A program made the position numbers and the translations under genes. Below the pieces are notes generated by a model. The model worked only from the letters and a program-made list of their open reading frames with translations. It searched no databases and had not been told where the DNA came from. A stretch of DNA of 64,000 bases from assembly GCA_030762175.1 (NCBI GenBank), contig CM060843.1:115225369-115289368 (forward strand), given 5' to 3'. How positions within the stretch are numbered: position 1 is the stretch's first letter; every line of letters starts with the position of its first letter. The stretch comes from Metallyticus violacea. Its lineage: Eukaryota > Arthropoda > Insecta > Mantodea > Metallyticidae. Below, in pieces: positions 1 to 11,218 of the stretch.

Positions 1-2349
1 CATATACAGTTCTGTATAGACGAGGGAGTTCCGTATCTTATATCCGAGATGTACATCCCCTAGTAATCGGATAAGGCTTATAAACAAAGCATGTATAATT
101 ATTCACTTGTACATTCTACACCTTCTAGCTGTGAGAATATTATTTGTTATGCTTTTTAACTGACTGGATTATCAACTACATTATACAAATATTTATTGGA
201 TATTTAAGAAAATATTTTCATATAAAACCAATTCATTCATGAAATTAGGGATACATTTTAAACATTACTTCAATCCGTAAACGGATGTAATAACAATAGA
301 TATCTATGGGAAGATATTAACAATAAATAACTAGCCCAATGACATAAATGAAAAATCTAAAATGAAGAACTGGTTCTATAAAAGATGGCCGCTCTCATAA
401 AATTATATTTATATTAAATATATAAATTTATTGGGGACATAAATATTCATTTCATATTATTTAAAAATAATCAAACTAGCGTTCCTACATTTAAAGGAAA
501 TAATATGAAGGACGATTTTTTGGCAAAACTTGGATTTGGAGAAAGCCAGAAACACAGGTCATTTTAACACAGGTTTTATGTTATGAATATATACAGAAAT
601 TGACACTACGTGTACAACTTGTGATGTATATCAATAACCTTAACTTGCTCACTTTTAGCTCACTTCCTTCATGGCGTCTGCAAACCTGTTTTATAGAGTA
701 TTTACCCTGTTTGGTTCATGATCGATAATGTGCTAGTTTTTCCTGCTCTTGACTGAGACTCGAGCAATATACTCATGGTTTAATTTCAGAAATGAATAGA
801 CACTTAGCCCGAGTGATTAACCTGTACAAAATGTAACAACGAAATTACAAATATTCATAGAATTGTCCGAAATTATTTCAAGTGACACCGATATATTAGC
901 ACAACAGGCTTCACCCATTAATTTTTAAAACATGTTCACCATAAATACATCACTGAGTGTCGGCCAAGTGAGCACAAAGTTTTCACTGGCTCATTCGTAG
1001 TAGTCTGTGAAATAAATTCCCAGCACTGCTTCAACTTGTACGAGTTCAACCATCTTTCTCCGTTGCACTACGGAATATTTATTGTGCAAACGAGCCAATG
1101 CTATTACAGTGTCCTTCACATGCATACCAGTTCGACTATAAAACAAACATTTAAAAGTGTTGTTCCTTTCCATCCTTTGCTACAAGAGCAAACGATTCCT
1201 TGTTTCAAGTATCGCTGTAAAATTATAGTATGGAAAGTATAATTATATACACAAACTATCAAAACTGCACTTTTCTAATAGTAAATAGTTCCTTTTCAAT
1301 AATATTACAGGGATTTTGAGCTCTTATATCCTTTTACAGCATTCTAGTCCATGCTAAGCTGTTGTTTGTAATCAAAACATGTTTTATTTATAAAAATGAA
1401 GTATTTGTAGCGTTATAAAGACCCGCTGAATGCTTGGCACTCTAACCAGAATACAAAACATGATAGTAAGTTTTGTTATAAAATTAATTCAAGTTCCTTG
1501 TTTATATTTTGTTCATTCTTGCTTTAAGTCATTAATTTACAAATATTCGAGTATTTTAAAGAGAATGCCGCAAAACGGTATAAATACAAATAATTTATAC
1601 TTTTAACAGGGCAATGTGCAATACTGCATATCCGCCAGATATTTTGCATATGATGTTTTTTTTAATAAATGGATGTTATAATATTATCGTCTCATTTAAA
1701 CAGTTATCTTTTCACCAATTACTGTTAGGGAAGAGCGGAAAGTTGTTAGCGTATCACCTTTCCTCCCGCTTTTGTTGGATACATTTCATTAGACAAGTTT
1801 TATTACAGCTTTGGAAATAAACTTCATAACATATCAGAGAGATGAATGGGACCGAACCAACTCTATTGCATGCTGGCATGTACAGTAATACGAGTTATAG
1901 AACTAATTTCCGTTGAAAATTTTTCACCGTTACACTGAATAAAATTTTGTTGAAAATTGTATACATTAATAAACTAAACGTTCTAATAGTTTTCTCTTTA
2001 TGAAAAAGAAGTTTATAATATTTGCAAACTAACCAAAGCATCGAGAAAGGAATGAATGTAGTTTGTATTATGTATTTTCTCTTAAAACCAATTCTTTCTT
2101 CTTTAATTTTTTGAGTTACCTAGAAATGCTAATTATAATTTCAATTTATTTGTTTTTCTCTAATTCTTATTGTAGTTTATATTTTTACTAAACATGTCTT
2201 AATGTGCATCTCAAGTGAGTGCTAGGGTTGCCCGCAAGTGTTTTTCACGTTCGACTAGGCTGGCGCGCGGCAGGTAATGATCCCCATTGTGATCTCGGCT
2301 TTACTTCCTTTGTGTCTGATAATTCAGTCAGACTGCAGTTCGGATTTTT
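1..2349. other. AT-rich intergenic DNA, no gene seen
   Basis: Stops are frequent in all frames and the longest open stretches (about 60-70 codons) have no recognisable domain. I see no RNA gene and no repeat shared with other parts of the window. The stretch lies more than 2 kb beyond the 3' end of the kekkon gene. Confidence 0.6.
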
Positions 2350-2566
2350 AGTATTTAACGCCTGTTTTTTTACTAGTGAGGTAACAGGCGGTGGAGCAAG
2401 AGTAGAAATGATGAAAGGGTTTTTATTTAAGAAAGGAAGCATTCCAGCTCTAAATTTAGGGCATTTCCCAGCATTACCATTTAAGAGCATTCAGGAATAT
2501 CAGGAAAAAAACATCCATCAGGATTCGCTAGAGGGCATGCCTTATTGACCTCGGCCATCCATGGCC
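2350..2566 (-). repeat. SINE family A, copy 1 (diverged)
   Basis: On the minus strand this copy shows the family A order: a damaged tRNA-like head near 2540-2566 (GGCCGAGGTC survives), the region around the CCTAAACTTAGGCCTGGAAC block (here decayed), and the tail with a CCGCCTGT block and GTTAAATAC near 2350-2400. It is the most diverged of the eight family A copies and the internal promoter boxes are mostly lost. No target-site duplication could be picked out. Confidence 0.7.
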
Positions 2567-3010
2567 AGTAGCCTTGTAATTAAAAGATGTTAAAGCTTAA
2601 CAAGTTTATCAGTACTGTGTTTTAACAAGTTAAGATAAACGCATTAGAATAAATGTTTTTATTAAAATTCATATGTGCAGGGAACTTTCAAGATTCTGCT
2701 TAACAAAATTTCCCGATAGCGTGCTCTAAATGGAGATATCATGTGATTTGTAAAGAAAATTAAAGATTCTCGATTAGACGTGAAGGGTAAAGCGAGTGTG
2801 CTCGCTGAGAATAAATTACATAGAACTGATGGCTTTCATAGAAACGGAAATTTTGAGTTAAGTACGGCAAGCTACGAAAATGTTAAATTTAAAACATACA
2901 ATATCATTCTTCTCCAGTAATTGTGATAACGAGAGTTGGGTAAATGTCATTACTGGGCTAAAGATACGAGTATAGTGATTGATCCACATTTAATATTCCT
3001 CTATGATGAT
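2567..3010. other. AT-rich spacer between two SINEs, nothing seen
   Basis: Non-coding AT-rich DNA between two oppositely oriented family A SINE copies. No open frame with a recognisable domain and no RNA gene. Confidence 0.6.
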
Positions 3011-3210
3011 ACCGCTTCGGGTGGCCGAGGTCGTTAAGGTGCGGAGTGAGGCTTTTTTCAAGTTTTATAAGTGGTCCTCATAAGTGGAAAATGTAAGGGA
3101 GATGCCCTAAACTTAGGCCTGGAACATTTCCTTCCATAAAACAATTCTTTCCCAGTGTTCACCGCCTGTGGTGCCTCAGTAATAAAAAGGGGTGTTAAAC
3201 ACCATTAAAA
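3011..3210 (+). repeat. SINE family A, copy 2 (head shortened)
   Basis: The A-box part of the tRNA-like head is present (GGGTGGCCGAGGTCGTTAAG at about 3020-3039). About 60 bases are then missing, including the anticodon and B-box part. The body resumes with the CTTAGGCCTGGAACATTTCC block and runs to the tail GTTAAACACCATTAAAA ending at 3210. Lacking the B box, it could not be transcribed by Pol III from its own promoter. Confidence 0.85.
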
Positions 3211-4649
3211 CAGTTATGATGATGCATAATGATCATATTGCGTCACAGGTACCATAAGCACGGAGAAATCAAATTTTGTTCATGAAACTGCCTTGCTTGA
3301 CGAGGAATCTAGGGGTAATAGCGTTTGTCTTCTAAGAGGGCACAATAAAGGCAGAAAGATATAGAAAGAATATGTATATTCGCACCATTTTTGAACAACT
3401 GGCTTACACTGATTGTCAATCTGGGCATTTTCAGCAAGCATAGAACTGCAGTCATTAAGTTTCATTTACAAAAAGTTTGAAAATAGGAGAGGCATTATGG
3501 CCCGCGTTCTAATCCCATGGTATGAGATTTATATTTATGAAGGAATTAGAAATATAAAATGCATTAAGCCAACCCCGCATATTAGAAGAAATAACATAAA
3601 ATACCACGAAATAAGCCGAAATAATTTCGCTAAATGAACTAATGATGAAAATGAAAATTTCCTAAGAAGATACTGGAAACATATTGAAGCAGGAAGATGA
3701 CTGCATTTTTTCTATGATGAGATATGCCTATTTTAATTGCAACTGTAACAATAATATCAGAACCTGAATCATTACAAAGGTAGTAGTTTCAATTGTGATG
3801 ACATAATCACTACGCGAGAATAAACGCTTTGATGATTGCTTGTAACATGAAAAGCCCTTTAGATTATTTTTGAAGTGACTATTAATAAATACATTACTAG
3901 CGCTGGTTCTTTTAGAAAGCATTCACTGAATAGTAAATTTATTTATTAAGCAACGGAAATTCAGTTCAGTGTTGAAAACACTTCCTATGTGGCACTTGTG
4001 TGCTGTTCACACGGGGATTTCAAGTGCAGTAATACATGCAATGGTTGGTTCGTTTCGTGGTCATCTATTTATGATGAATCTCAAAATTTTCCTAAACAGA
4101 ATTGCCTGTTTTATAATTATTGTGGTAATATTATTATAAAAGCTTAATTAAATATAAACACAAATGTGTCCAATTTTTAACTCCATTTTTCCCCATAGTG
4201 TGATTATATCACAAGATAATCATACTTAAAATATATGGCGGTTATATTTTATTCATAAATCGTTTCAATTTTGCACTTGTTGAGATCACTGCAATACGGC
4301 CAACTTTATTTTTAAAAAGATGGAATTTCAACCATCGTGCAGTTAAGAGCTTTCGAATATAGCGTTCCACGTTGCATAACCACTGTCTAAATGTTCATTG
4401 AGCCTCTTGTGAACGTGTCAGTGAGTACAGAAAACTTGCTCACAATGAATACAGGTTTGTCTTTGAGTTGCACTACTGAGTGTCTGAACTCGTATCAGGC
4501 TTTACATTCTTACAACTACTCACTGGATCGGAAAACTTCCAGCGTATTTCTTTAGTAATGTCTTCAACAAAAGATGCAGACTTATTCCGTTGGGTGGCAA
4601 CACTTTCCAGTTTGTCTCTCCTGGGATCTCCCTGGAGATTCCTCTGACG
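3211..4649. other. 3' flank of the kekkon gene
   Basis: AT-rich DNA downstream of the kekkon stop codon. It probably contains the 3' UTR, but the end of the transcript cannot be fixed from sequence. No other gene, RNA or repeat was seen. Confidence 0.5.
4305..4310 (-). terminator. Candidate poly(A) signal of kekkon gene
   Basis: On the minus strand this reads AATAAA, about 340 bases past the stop codon at 4650. Another AATAAA lies at 4248-4253. Such hexamers are common in AT-rich DNA, so this is only a candidate and the true 3' end may be elsewhere. Confidence 0.25.
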
Positions 4650-7328
4650 TCAAATTTCTGTACCTTCAATCCCCTCTCCCTCGTAGCCCTCATCTGGACT
4701 CTCTGTTAGGAGACCTGGCTGGTGGTGATGTGTACTACTTGTGTGCCCATGCGGAGCAGCTGCCTTGCAAGAAGAAACCTCATCTTCTTCGTCTTTCATT
4801 GCATCTTGTCCAAGGCGGCTGTTTCTGGTGATGTCCCCTATGTTGTTCTGGGAACTAGAGCTGATAGGCGTGACTCCCACACCGATTCCACTAGAGCTAG
4901 GGCTGAAATTTGAAGGTGATACGAGATCACCGCTGGATGTTTTCTTGGCTGCTATTCCGGACGATGATGTCTGGACGTGGTAGGTCTGTGCACCGGCCCA
5001 TGCCGTAGAGGAGTCGGTGGGTGGACTAGTGCAACTGGAAGGATTGCTAACAGCAGAGGTAGGTGTGGGCATGGTGGGTTCGCCTTTGTAAGGTGCAGGA
5101 GGAGAAGGAAGGTACGTACTGTCGGGGAAAGAACCTTGCGGATCGCCAGCATAGAGTGTTTGGCTACCCTGCGGAATTTTTGATGGCGTTTGTGGCTGAG
5201 GCGGTCCACAGGGATAGCCTTCCACGGTGTAGCGGACATCTGGAGGGCTATAATGTTCGTAAGAAGGTTGAGTAGTTCGAGCAAGGAACTCCGCCTCCCG
5301 GGAATACCTGCTGCATGGGGTAGCTGCGGTACCCGCAACGGCTTCTAACCTGTTAGGTCTACTGTGTGGAAGCGTTCTGTAAAATGCAGCTGCTGCTGGT
5401 GCTTGTGGAGCAGCGGCATGTAAAGGTAAATGTGTAGGCAGCTTAGGCAAGCCATAATCCATTGGGTAGCCGTCGCTATCCAGGAAGCGTCCGGGTGAAA
5501 GGTGAACGTCCGCTGTATGATGGTGGTGCTGATATAACTCACGGGTACTGCCGCGAGGAAGTGTAGACATGTGAAGCGGAAACTCTGTACCCACATCCTG
5601 TCGCAGCTGATGATGTGAAGCTGACAATGTCATTGCTATTGCTGCAGTTTTCCCATTTTCATAATCATGTATGATATTTTCCATTGCTTCTTGATAACTA
5701 TTATTTCCACTATTTTCGCGTTCACCTTCTTCGCCACTGTCACCGTCGCCGCGACGCGCTGTACCTCTTCTCTCCTTCCCAACACTCTCCGTATCATTTA
5801 TAAGATCAGGATTTTGTTCCAGTTGATAGTTTCTCAGAGATGGCGGACTGCCATAGGCATGTGCAGCTATCACCGACTCACCCAGTATTGCTCCTCCTGC
5901 GCTGGCAGAAACTAAAATCATATCGTGCTGATGTCGTTCGGTCATGACCACAGTACCATTTACCTTAGCTGGTCCACTTGTGGACATTTCCGTACCAGTC
6001 ATCATCCTTGTGATCTGGTTGCCCGAATCTGTAGCGGCTGATTTTCCATGTTGTTGATGCTGATGCTGCAATGCTACAACCTTGCTACGTTCTTTCTTTC
6101 GCCGTCTTCGTCTTTGGCGATGACATCGCACCAAGCAAAGTATTAAAGCAACGATGACAAAGAGCGCTAACACGGCTGTAGCGGCAGACACGGTGATCAC
6201 ATATTCATAAGGAAAAGAAGTAACGCCCACTATCGGTTCTTCCTTCACCACTATGCGAATGGTGTAGTTGGATTGCGCTTTTCCTGCAGGATTTTCTGCG
6301 ACGCAGATAAAAGTGCCGTTGTCATCTGTATTGGTGTTGAATATAAAGAGCTCACTTCTCTTTTCCTCAGTGCCCTCTTCCACAAAGTAATACAAATGAA
6401 GTCCTGGGGCGACTATGGAATCATTTTGCAAAATCCGACCCTGAAACCACCAAGACACTCTTGCTTCTGGAACGGCAGATACTTTACAAAGCAGGGATAT
6501 GTTCCTCCCTTCCGCTATTTCCAGGTACAACGTTGTAGGTGTAACATCTGGAAGACAAGCCAGGTCTTCTATTTCTAAAGACTTTATGGCAGTACCAACA
6601 AGCCTGTGGGGTGTAACACAAGTTGGTTCTATAGCCTGGGGGACATTATAGTTAATGAGCCAAGCCCGTAGGTCAAGCAGACGACAATCGCATTGCCATA
6701 GATTTCTGTGAAGGTCTATACCACTGAGCGATTCAGGAAGAATGTGATTGCCGCGTATAGTGGTGAGTCTATTACTGTCCAGTTTGAGCCATTCGAGACT
6801 ATCGAGACCTATAAATGTCTCATCCTCGATAAGTTCTATCTCACAACCACTCAATTCTAGAGTTGTGAGGAAAGAAAGCGGTTGAAAAGAACCCGCTTTT
6901 AGAACCCGTATGGGGTTTCCGCTCATTGTAAGCCTCATTAATGAAGTGTAATCGCTGAAGGTTTCAGTAGGGACTTCTAACAGAAGGTTTTCAGAAAGAT
7001 CTAGTTCTACGAGATTCGTCAGTCCACGAAAAGCGCGATCGTCGACGTGATTGATTCGACAGCGCATTAGATATATCTTTTGAAGGTTAAGCAGTCCCAT
7101 TCTCTGAAAGCGTTCACGTGGCAACATCTGCAGGTTGTTCCCTTGGAAGTCAAGCACTTGCGTTCCTTGGTCCATGCCATCTGGAATAGTAATAAGACTT
7201 CCATTGATGCACTCAACTGTCTGCTTTCCACCACGCCACATGCACTTGCAAGGCATTGGACATGCTTCTATTGTCCAGAAATACTGCACTGCAACCAACA
7301 ATGCTAAAAGACACAGCCTTTCAGACAT
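4650..7328 (-). CDS. kek: Kekkon-family LRR and Ig transmembrane protein
   Basis: An uninterrupted reading frame of 892 codons. Seen in order: a signal peptide (about 1-22, hydrophobic from LCLLALLVAV); a cysteine cap before the repeats (C23, C27, C29, C40); about six 24-residue leucine-rich repeats (55-200); a C-terminal LRR cap (C213, C215, C237, C258); one Ig domain (C281 to C342 with W293/W294); a membrane segment (about 376-400); a run of Arg/Lys (406-412); and a roughly 480-residue cytoplasmic tail rich in Ser, Pro, His and Ala. Five N-glycosylation sequons lie outside the cell. The tail ends SPDEGYEGEGIEGTEI, whose last residues fit a class I PDZ ligand. This order defines insect Kekkon proteins, single-pass receptors known to modulate EGFR, BMP or neurotrophin-type signalling; which paralogue this is I cannot settle. 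The start is the ATG at 7328, with A at -3. The frame extends to 7355 but begins there with TTG, and an in-frame stop lies at 7365-7367. No introns interrupt the coding sequence. Confidence 0.95.
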   Translation of the reverse strand: MSERLCLLALLVAVQYFWTIEACPMPCKCMWRGGKQTVECINGSLITIPDGMDQGTQVLDFQGNNLQMLPRERFQRMGLLNLQKIYLMRCRINHVDDRAFRGLTNLVELDLSENLLLEVPTETFSDYTSLMRLTMSGNPIRVLKAGSFQPLSFLTTLELSGCEIELIEDETFIGLDSLEWLKLDSNRLTTIRGNHILPESLSGIDLHRNLWQCDCRLLDLRAWLINYNVPQAIEPTCVTPHRLVGTAIKSLEIEDLACLPDVTPTTLYLEIAEGRNISLLCKVSAVPEARVSWWFQGRILQNDSIVAPGLHLYYFVEEGTEEKRSELFIFNTNTDDNGTFICVAENPAGKAQSNYTIRIVVKEEPIVGVTSFPYEYVITVSAATAVLALFVIVALILCLVRCHRQRRRRRKKERSKVVALQHQHQQHGKSAATDSGNQITRMMTGTEMSTSGPAKVNGTVVMTERHQHDMILVSASAGGAILGESVIAAHAYGSPPSLRNYQLEQNPDLINDTESVGKERRGTARRGDGDSGEEGERENSGNNSYQEAMENIIHDYENGKTAAIAMTLSASHHQLRQDVGTEFPLHMSTLPRGSTRELYQHHHHTADVHLSPGRFLDSDGYPMDYGLPKLPTHLPLHAAAPQAPAAAAFYRTLPHSRPNRLEAVAGTAATPCSRYSREAEFLARTTQPSYEHYSPPDVRYTVEGYPCGPPQPQTPSKIPQGSQTLYAGDPQGSFPDSTYLPSPPAPYKGEPTMPTPTSAVSNPSSCTSPPTDSSTAWAGAQTYHVQTSSSGIAAKKTSSGDLVSPSNFSPSSSGIGVGVTPISSSSQNNIGDITRNSRLGQDAMKDEEDEVSSCKAAAPHGHTSSTHHHQPGLLTESPDEGYEGEGIEGTEI

Positions 7329-9194
7329 TGTTCCCTTCGTTAAAGTTTTTTTCAAATATATTCTTTATTCCATTACACATCCATAGCACTTACAGCGAGC
7401 ATGACTTTGTCCACCCCATACTTGCACATTACACTTATTGTTAGCTGCAATCATTTCAGTCGGCATCAGTTTCAAAACATCGGTTCATATTAACCTAAGC
7501 TAATTATGATGTCTCTTCTTTTTTTAGCAGATTTACAATTCGGAGATATGCGTTTAAGGAGGGAAGAAGTACACAAACTTCGCACTACATTAAGTCTAGT
7601 GTTGGGTATCCAGCCGTAGCTTTCTCTGCTGTAGCTTTTCTTGTATGCGCGCATCTGCTCCAGTCTTTGAAATATTCAGGTCCAGAGAAACGTTACTCTG
7701 TATTCAAGTTTCTGGTTGTAGCCAGGTTTTCTTTCTAAAAGTTCGAGAGTTACATGCTTAAATGTAAATAAATACCAGCTGACATATCCAAATACAGAAA
7801 GTTTCTTATACAAATGCAATCAATTGTTTAATTTTTCCTTTAAGAGATGATTCTTTATTGCGTATTTGTAGTCTGTAGAACTAGCGGTTCACTTGTCGCC
7901 TTTTCCGTTTTTCTGCTTGCACTGTATTTGTGGTTAATTTTATGGCATGTTATTCTTTTGTTTATTAAATTTCATTCACGAACAATTGGCTATAACCAGC
8001 AAGTTTTTATTTCTTTGTAGTGAACTTTTTCAATTTTATTTATGTCTCATTTTCTTCTTATTTAATTAGCCGTTTTGTTCCCTCATTAATGTACTTGCAT
8101 TTAGTGGTGTACAAAGCTTGGTGAGTCAGATTTGTTGAAAGAGCGTTGCTGACGTGTATGTATATCGGCCCGTGTCACGTTGATACTGGTGCACCCTCCA
8201 AATGACTGTGATGACACTCCTTCCACTTTTAGGCCTGCCATTATCTGCAACAGAAGAAAAAATATGTTTTAATCAATTGCTATTTAAATTATTTCCTCTT
8301 TAAAACAACAACTGCTATATTTCTGGGGAAAAAAAATTAACATTTATAGTAGCACAAATTTCATAACCAAGTTTCTGCCACTTATAAAAGAAAAGCACGT
8401 TGGTTTCCTGATTAATAAAAATAATAAATGGACAAATATCGTCCTGTAGCTCATAGGCAAACTGGAAATATTAGAAACAGGAAGACAGGTGCGTAAGCAG
8501 CATATATCAGCGTCTAATTAATGAAGGAATTTATTCCTTTGTATAATTGAATATATCTTTTACAGGGTGTGGAACATGATATTACCTGGTTGCAACAAGT
8601 TGCACCATCTTTGTCTATAAACGGAACGACCCCATTACTCTATAGTCAATCTCTGTAGATACTTGCTCCTTACGCCTCGTAAAGGATGCTATTGTGGCAT
8701 TACACCATGTATAGTTATCTAATGCTGAAATCGCTAAGAAAATTGGGTATAATCGTTTTACAATTTATTAGTGACTTCTCATACAGCATTGTAAAACAGG
8801 AGATGTTGCAAGAAAGCGTGGAAATGGTCTAAAACAGCTTAGCACTTAAAGTGAAGATACAGATTGAAGCGTTTATGTTTCTGTGAATTTAAAGCAAGTT
8901 TTGCGGAGATTAAGATAATGTGAGAAATTCATTCTGGTATTCATCCAAGTAATAGAATTGTGTATCGGCGGTTATATATTAACTGAAAAGGCTTATAGAC
9001 AAGTTTAGGGGGTCTTAAACGGTAGAATAAAAAATAAGTGAACCTTAAATGAGTCAAAAAACCATGCACTTTGATCCATTGACCACTAGGTCCTAGCGGT
9101 GTTTTTGGAGAATCGAAATTAAATTTACATGAATCAGGCAAAGTGCATACAGAATGCATTAAGCCGGCTGTAACATTTCCTGCAAATCAGATGA
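7329..9194. other. 5' flank of the kekkon gene
   Basis: AT-rich DNA upstream of the kekkon start codon. A 5' UTR and perhaps an upstream non-coding exon are expected in the family. I could not identify a convincing promoter or splice acceptor; a donor-like CTGTAAGT on the minus strand near 7390 is not enough alone. No other gene seen. Confidence 0.5.
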
Positions 9195-9570
9195 ACTGGA
9201 AAGGTATACCAAGTAAAAGAGTTTGTAAAATGGAGATTTTAAATGGAACAATTGCAGGAAATTATATTTTAGAAGAACGACTAAAACTTATCCTTAAAGA
9301 TAAATGTCAGAAAACCACATATGCATTTTACAACAAGGTTATGTACAGTAAATGTGCATGAGTTGTCTATGTTTCTTAATAAGGGTACTCCTCAAATAGA
9401 TAAACACAAGTAAAAAAAAAAGAGTTGGCAAAATATAGAATCTAAATGGAACAATTAGTGCTGGAAATTATATTTTTGAGAACAATAAAACGATTCTTAA
9501 AGAAAAATATTATTAAACCAGATATACATTTTACAGCAAGATTATATACCACTCATGATATTTATAGACT
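9195..9570. repeat. Diverged tandem duplication, unit about 203 bp
   Basis: Two adjacent blocks align at an offset of 203 bases. Both contain AAATGGAACAATT (9241 and 9444), followed by a GGAAATTATATTTT stretch, then matching blocks around TTCTTAAAGA and CATTTTACA. The copies differ by many substitutions and small indels, so the duplication is old. No coding function seen. Confidence 0.6.
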
Positions 9571-10212
9571 TTAGAGGGTTTGGAAATATTTAACCCAATT
9601 GGAAAGTATTGACATAATATGAAAAACGAGAAAGGTAAATTTAAAATAAAACAAGAAGGAACTTTAAGAGTGATATGTTGAGTTTACTACAAACTTGAAT
9701 TTATTAAATGAAAAATGAGATAAGCTCTGTTCCTGCTGTTGCAGAATAAAATAAATTTTCGTGGAGATGACATTAAATATAACAGCATCTTTTGTGTTAT
9801 GAGCAAAGTTTCTAATCAAATATACTTTTCAAGAATTTCTGTACTCAAATAAAAATTAATTTTTACAGCATTATTCCAATATTAGTACATATTTTCTTAA
9901 ATTAATAAATGAGACAAACTATGTAGACATAACTATTAAATTTACATAAGGCTGTTCTCCATAATAACACACCAAATATGTGAATAAAATTTATATATTT
10001 TAAAATGATAGCATTTTCAAAAACACCACATTTATTCCGCTGGTGCAGGTTATATTGCCACCAATACATAGGTATATAGTAGATATAATAAGACTACACA
10101 ATATAAATGTTTAATATGCTTTATTAATGAAAATAGTAATATTTTATTAAAACTAAATCTGATAAAAGTTTTTATTAGCTCGGGTTTACCATATTGTTTA
10201 CCAAATTGTACA
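9571..10212. other. AT-rich spacer, nothing seen
   Basis: Very AT-rich DNA between the tandem duplication and the first mariner copy. No gene, RNA or shared repeat seen. Confidence 0.6.
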
Positions 10213-10214
10213 TA

Positions 10215-11216
10215 CGAGGGTAGGTTCATAAGTTTCTGGCCCCACCTTAGCAAAACCCTTATCTGGTGTCATACCCTATCTGTAAGTAAATATTTGCAGT
10301 TGTAACTTCCACTCCGCTGTGTTCACTTGTTTAGTAGCATAAAGAAGGCTATATGTAGATCATTGTGATATGTTCAAAATGGAGTTTCGAACTGTTATTA
10401 AGTTCTTCACAAAAGAAGCATCCCCCTCATATTCCACCGTAAAAGAATGGGCCAAGCATTTTCGAATGGGTCGGGAAAGCATTGAAGATGAAAAGCATGC
10501 TGGTCGGTCCTTGGAGATGCTCACTCCTGAAAAAATTGCTCTTGTGGAAGGAGAAATTGTAGAAACTATGAATTTCTATTATGATCCTTTGTGTAAAAGA
10601 GAATCAATGGAGTGGTTTAAACCTGGTGAAGTACCGCCTCTAACAGCCAAGGTCACTCAGTCAACCAAGAAGATCATGGCCTCAATATTTTGGGACTGTA
10701 AAGGAATACTCTTCGTTGATTTCAAGGAGAGGAACATCACAGTAAATGGGGGATACTACGCTGGCCTATTGGACAGACTACGTGCTTCCAAGAGAACATC
10801 AGAGAGAAAAGGCCAGGAAAGCTGAGTGGTGGTGTGCACCTTCTTCACGACAATGCGCCTGTACACACAGCTCTTGTTGCAAAGGATGCTGTAAAGAGAT
10901 GCGGGTTCAAGGAGATCGACCATTCACCCTACAGCCCAGATCTAGCTCTCAGTGACTATTTCCTCTTCTCAAAACTCAAGAAGGACCTTCGAGGAAGAAA
11001 ATTTAAGCGTAACGAAGAAGTGATGGATGCTGTTTATGCCCATTTTGCAGACAAGACTTTGACTATTTTTGGGGGGATATTGAAATGTTAATTCAAGATG
11101 TGAGAAGTGTATTGCAATAAAGGGTAACTATATTGAAAAGTTAAAAAGCTTTTGTCTTTATCTAGACAAAAATACCTAGAAAATGGTTAGGCCAGAAACG
11201 TATGGACCTACCCTCG
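10215..11216 (+). mobile_element. Mariner-like element, copy 1
   Basis: A 1,002 bp element with both ends. The left end is CGAGGGTAGGTTCATAAGTT and the right end is its inverted counterpart (CGAGGGTAGGTCCATACGTT on the minus strand). TA dinucleotides flank it at 10213-10214 and 11217-11218, the target duplication of Tc1/mariner elements. It is about 260 bp shorter than the copy at 28988 because of internal deletions in the transposase. The ends recall those of irritans-type mariners, but the subfamily is not certain. Confidence 0.95.
10370..11137 (+). pseudogene. Mariner transposase pseudogene (in copy 1)
   Basis: Starts at an ATG followed by the N-terminal DNA-binding region (SPSYSTVKEWAKHFRMGRES). 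A stretch of about 18 codons is missing before this block. A second deletion joins GEIV directly to ETM and removes the part that held the first catalytic aspartate. The downstream half continues with FWDCKGILFVDF, then a frameshift near 10810-10830 separates it from LLHDNAPVHT and SPDLALSDYFLF, which carry the second and third Asp of the DD34D triad. It cannot encode an active enzyme. Confidence 0.92.
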
Positions 11217-11218
11217 TA

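Noticed and set aside
4952..5596. Additional open frames overlapping the kekkon gene on both strands
   Set aside because: They lie wholly inside the 892-codon gene in other frames, have no domains and reflect its GC-rich codon composition.
7329..7355. N-terminal extension of the kekkon frame to 7355
   Set aside because: The codon at 7353-7355 is TTG and an in-frame stop lies at 7365-7367. The ATG at 7328 has a good context and starts the signal peptide directly.
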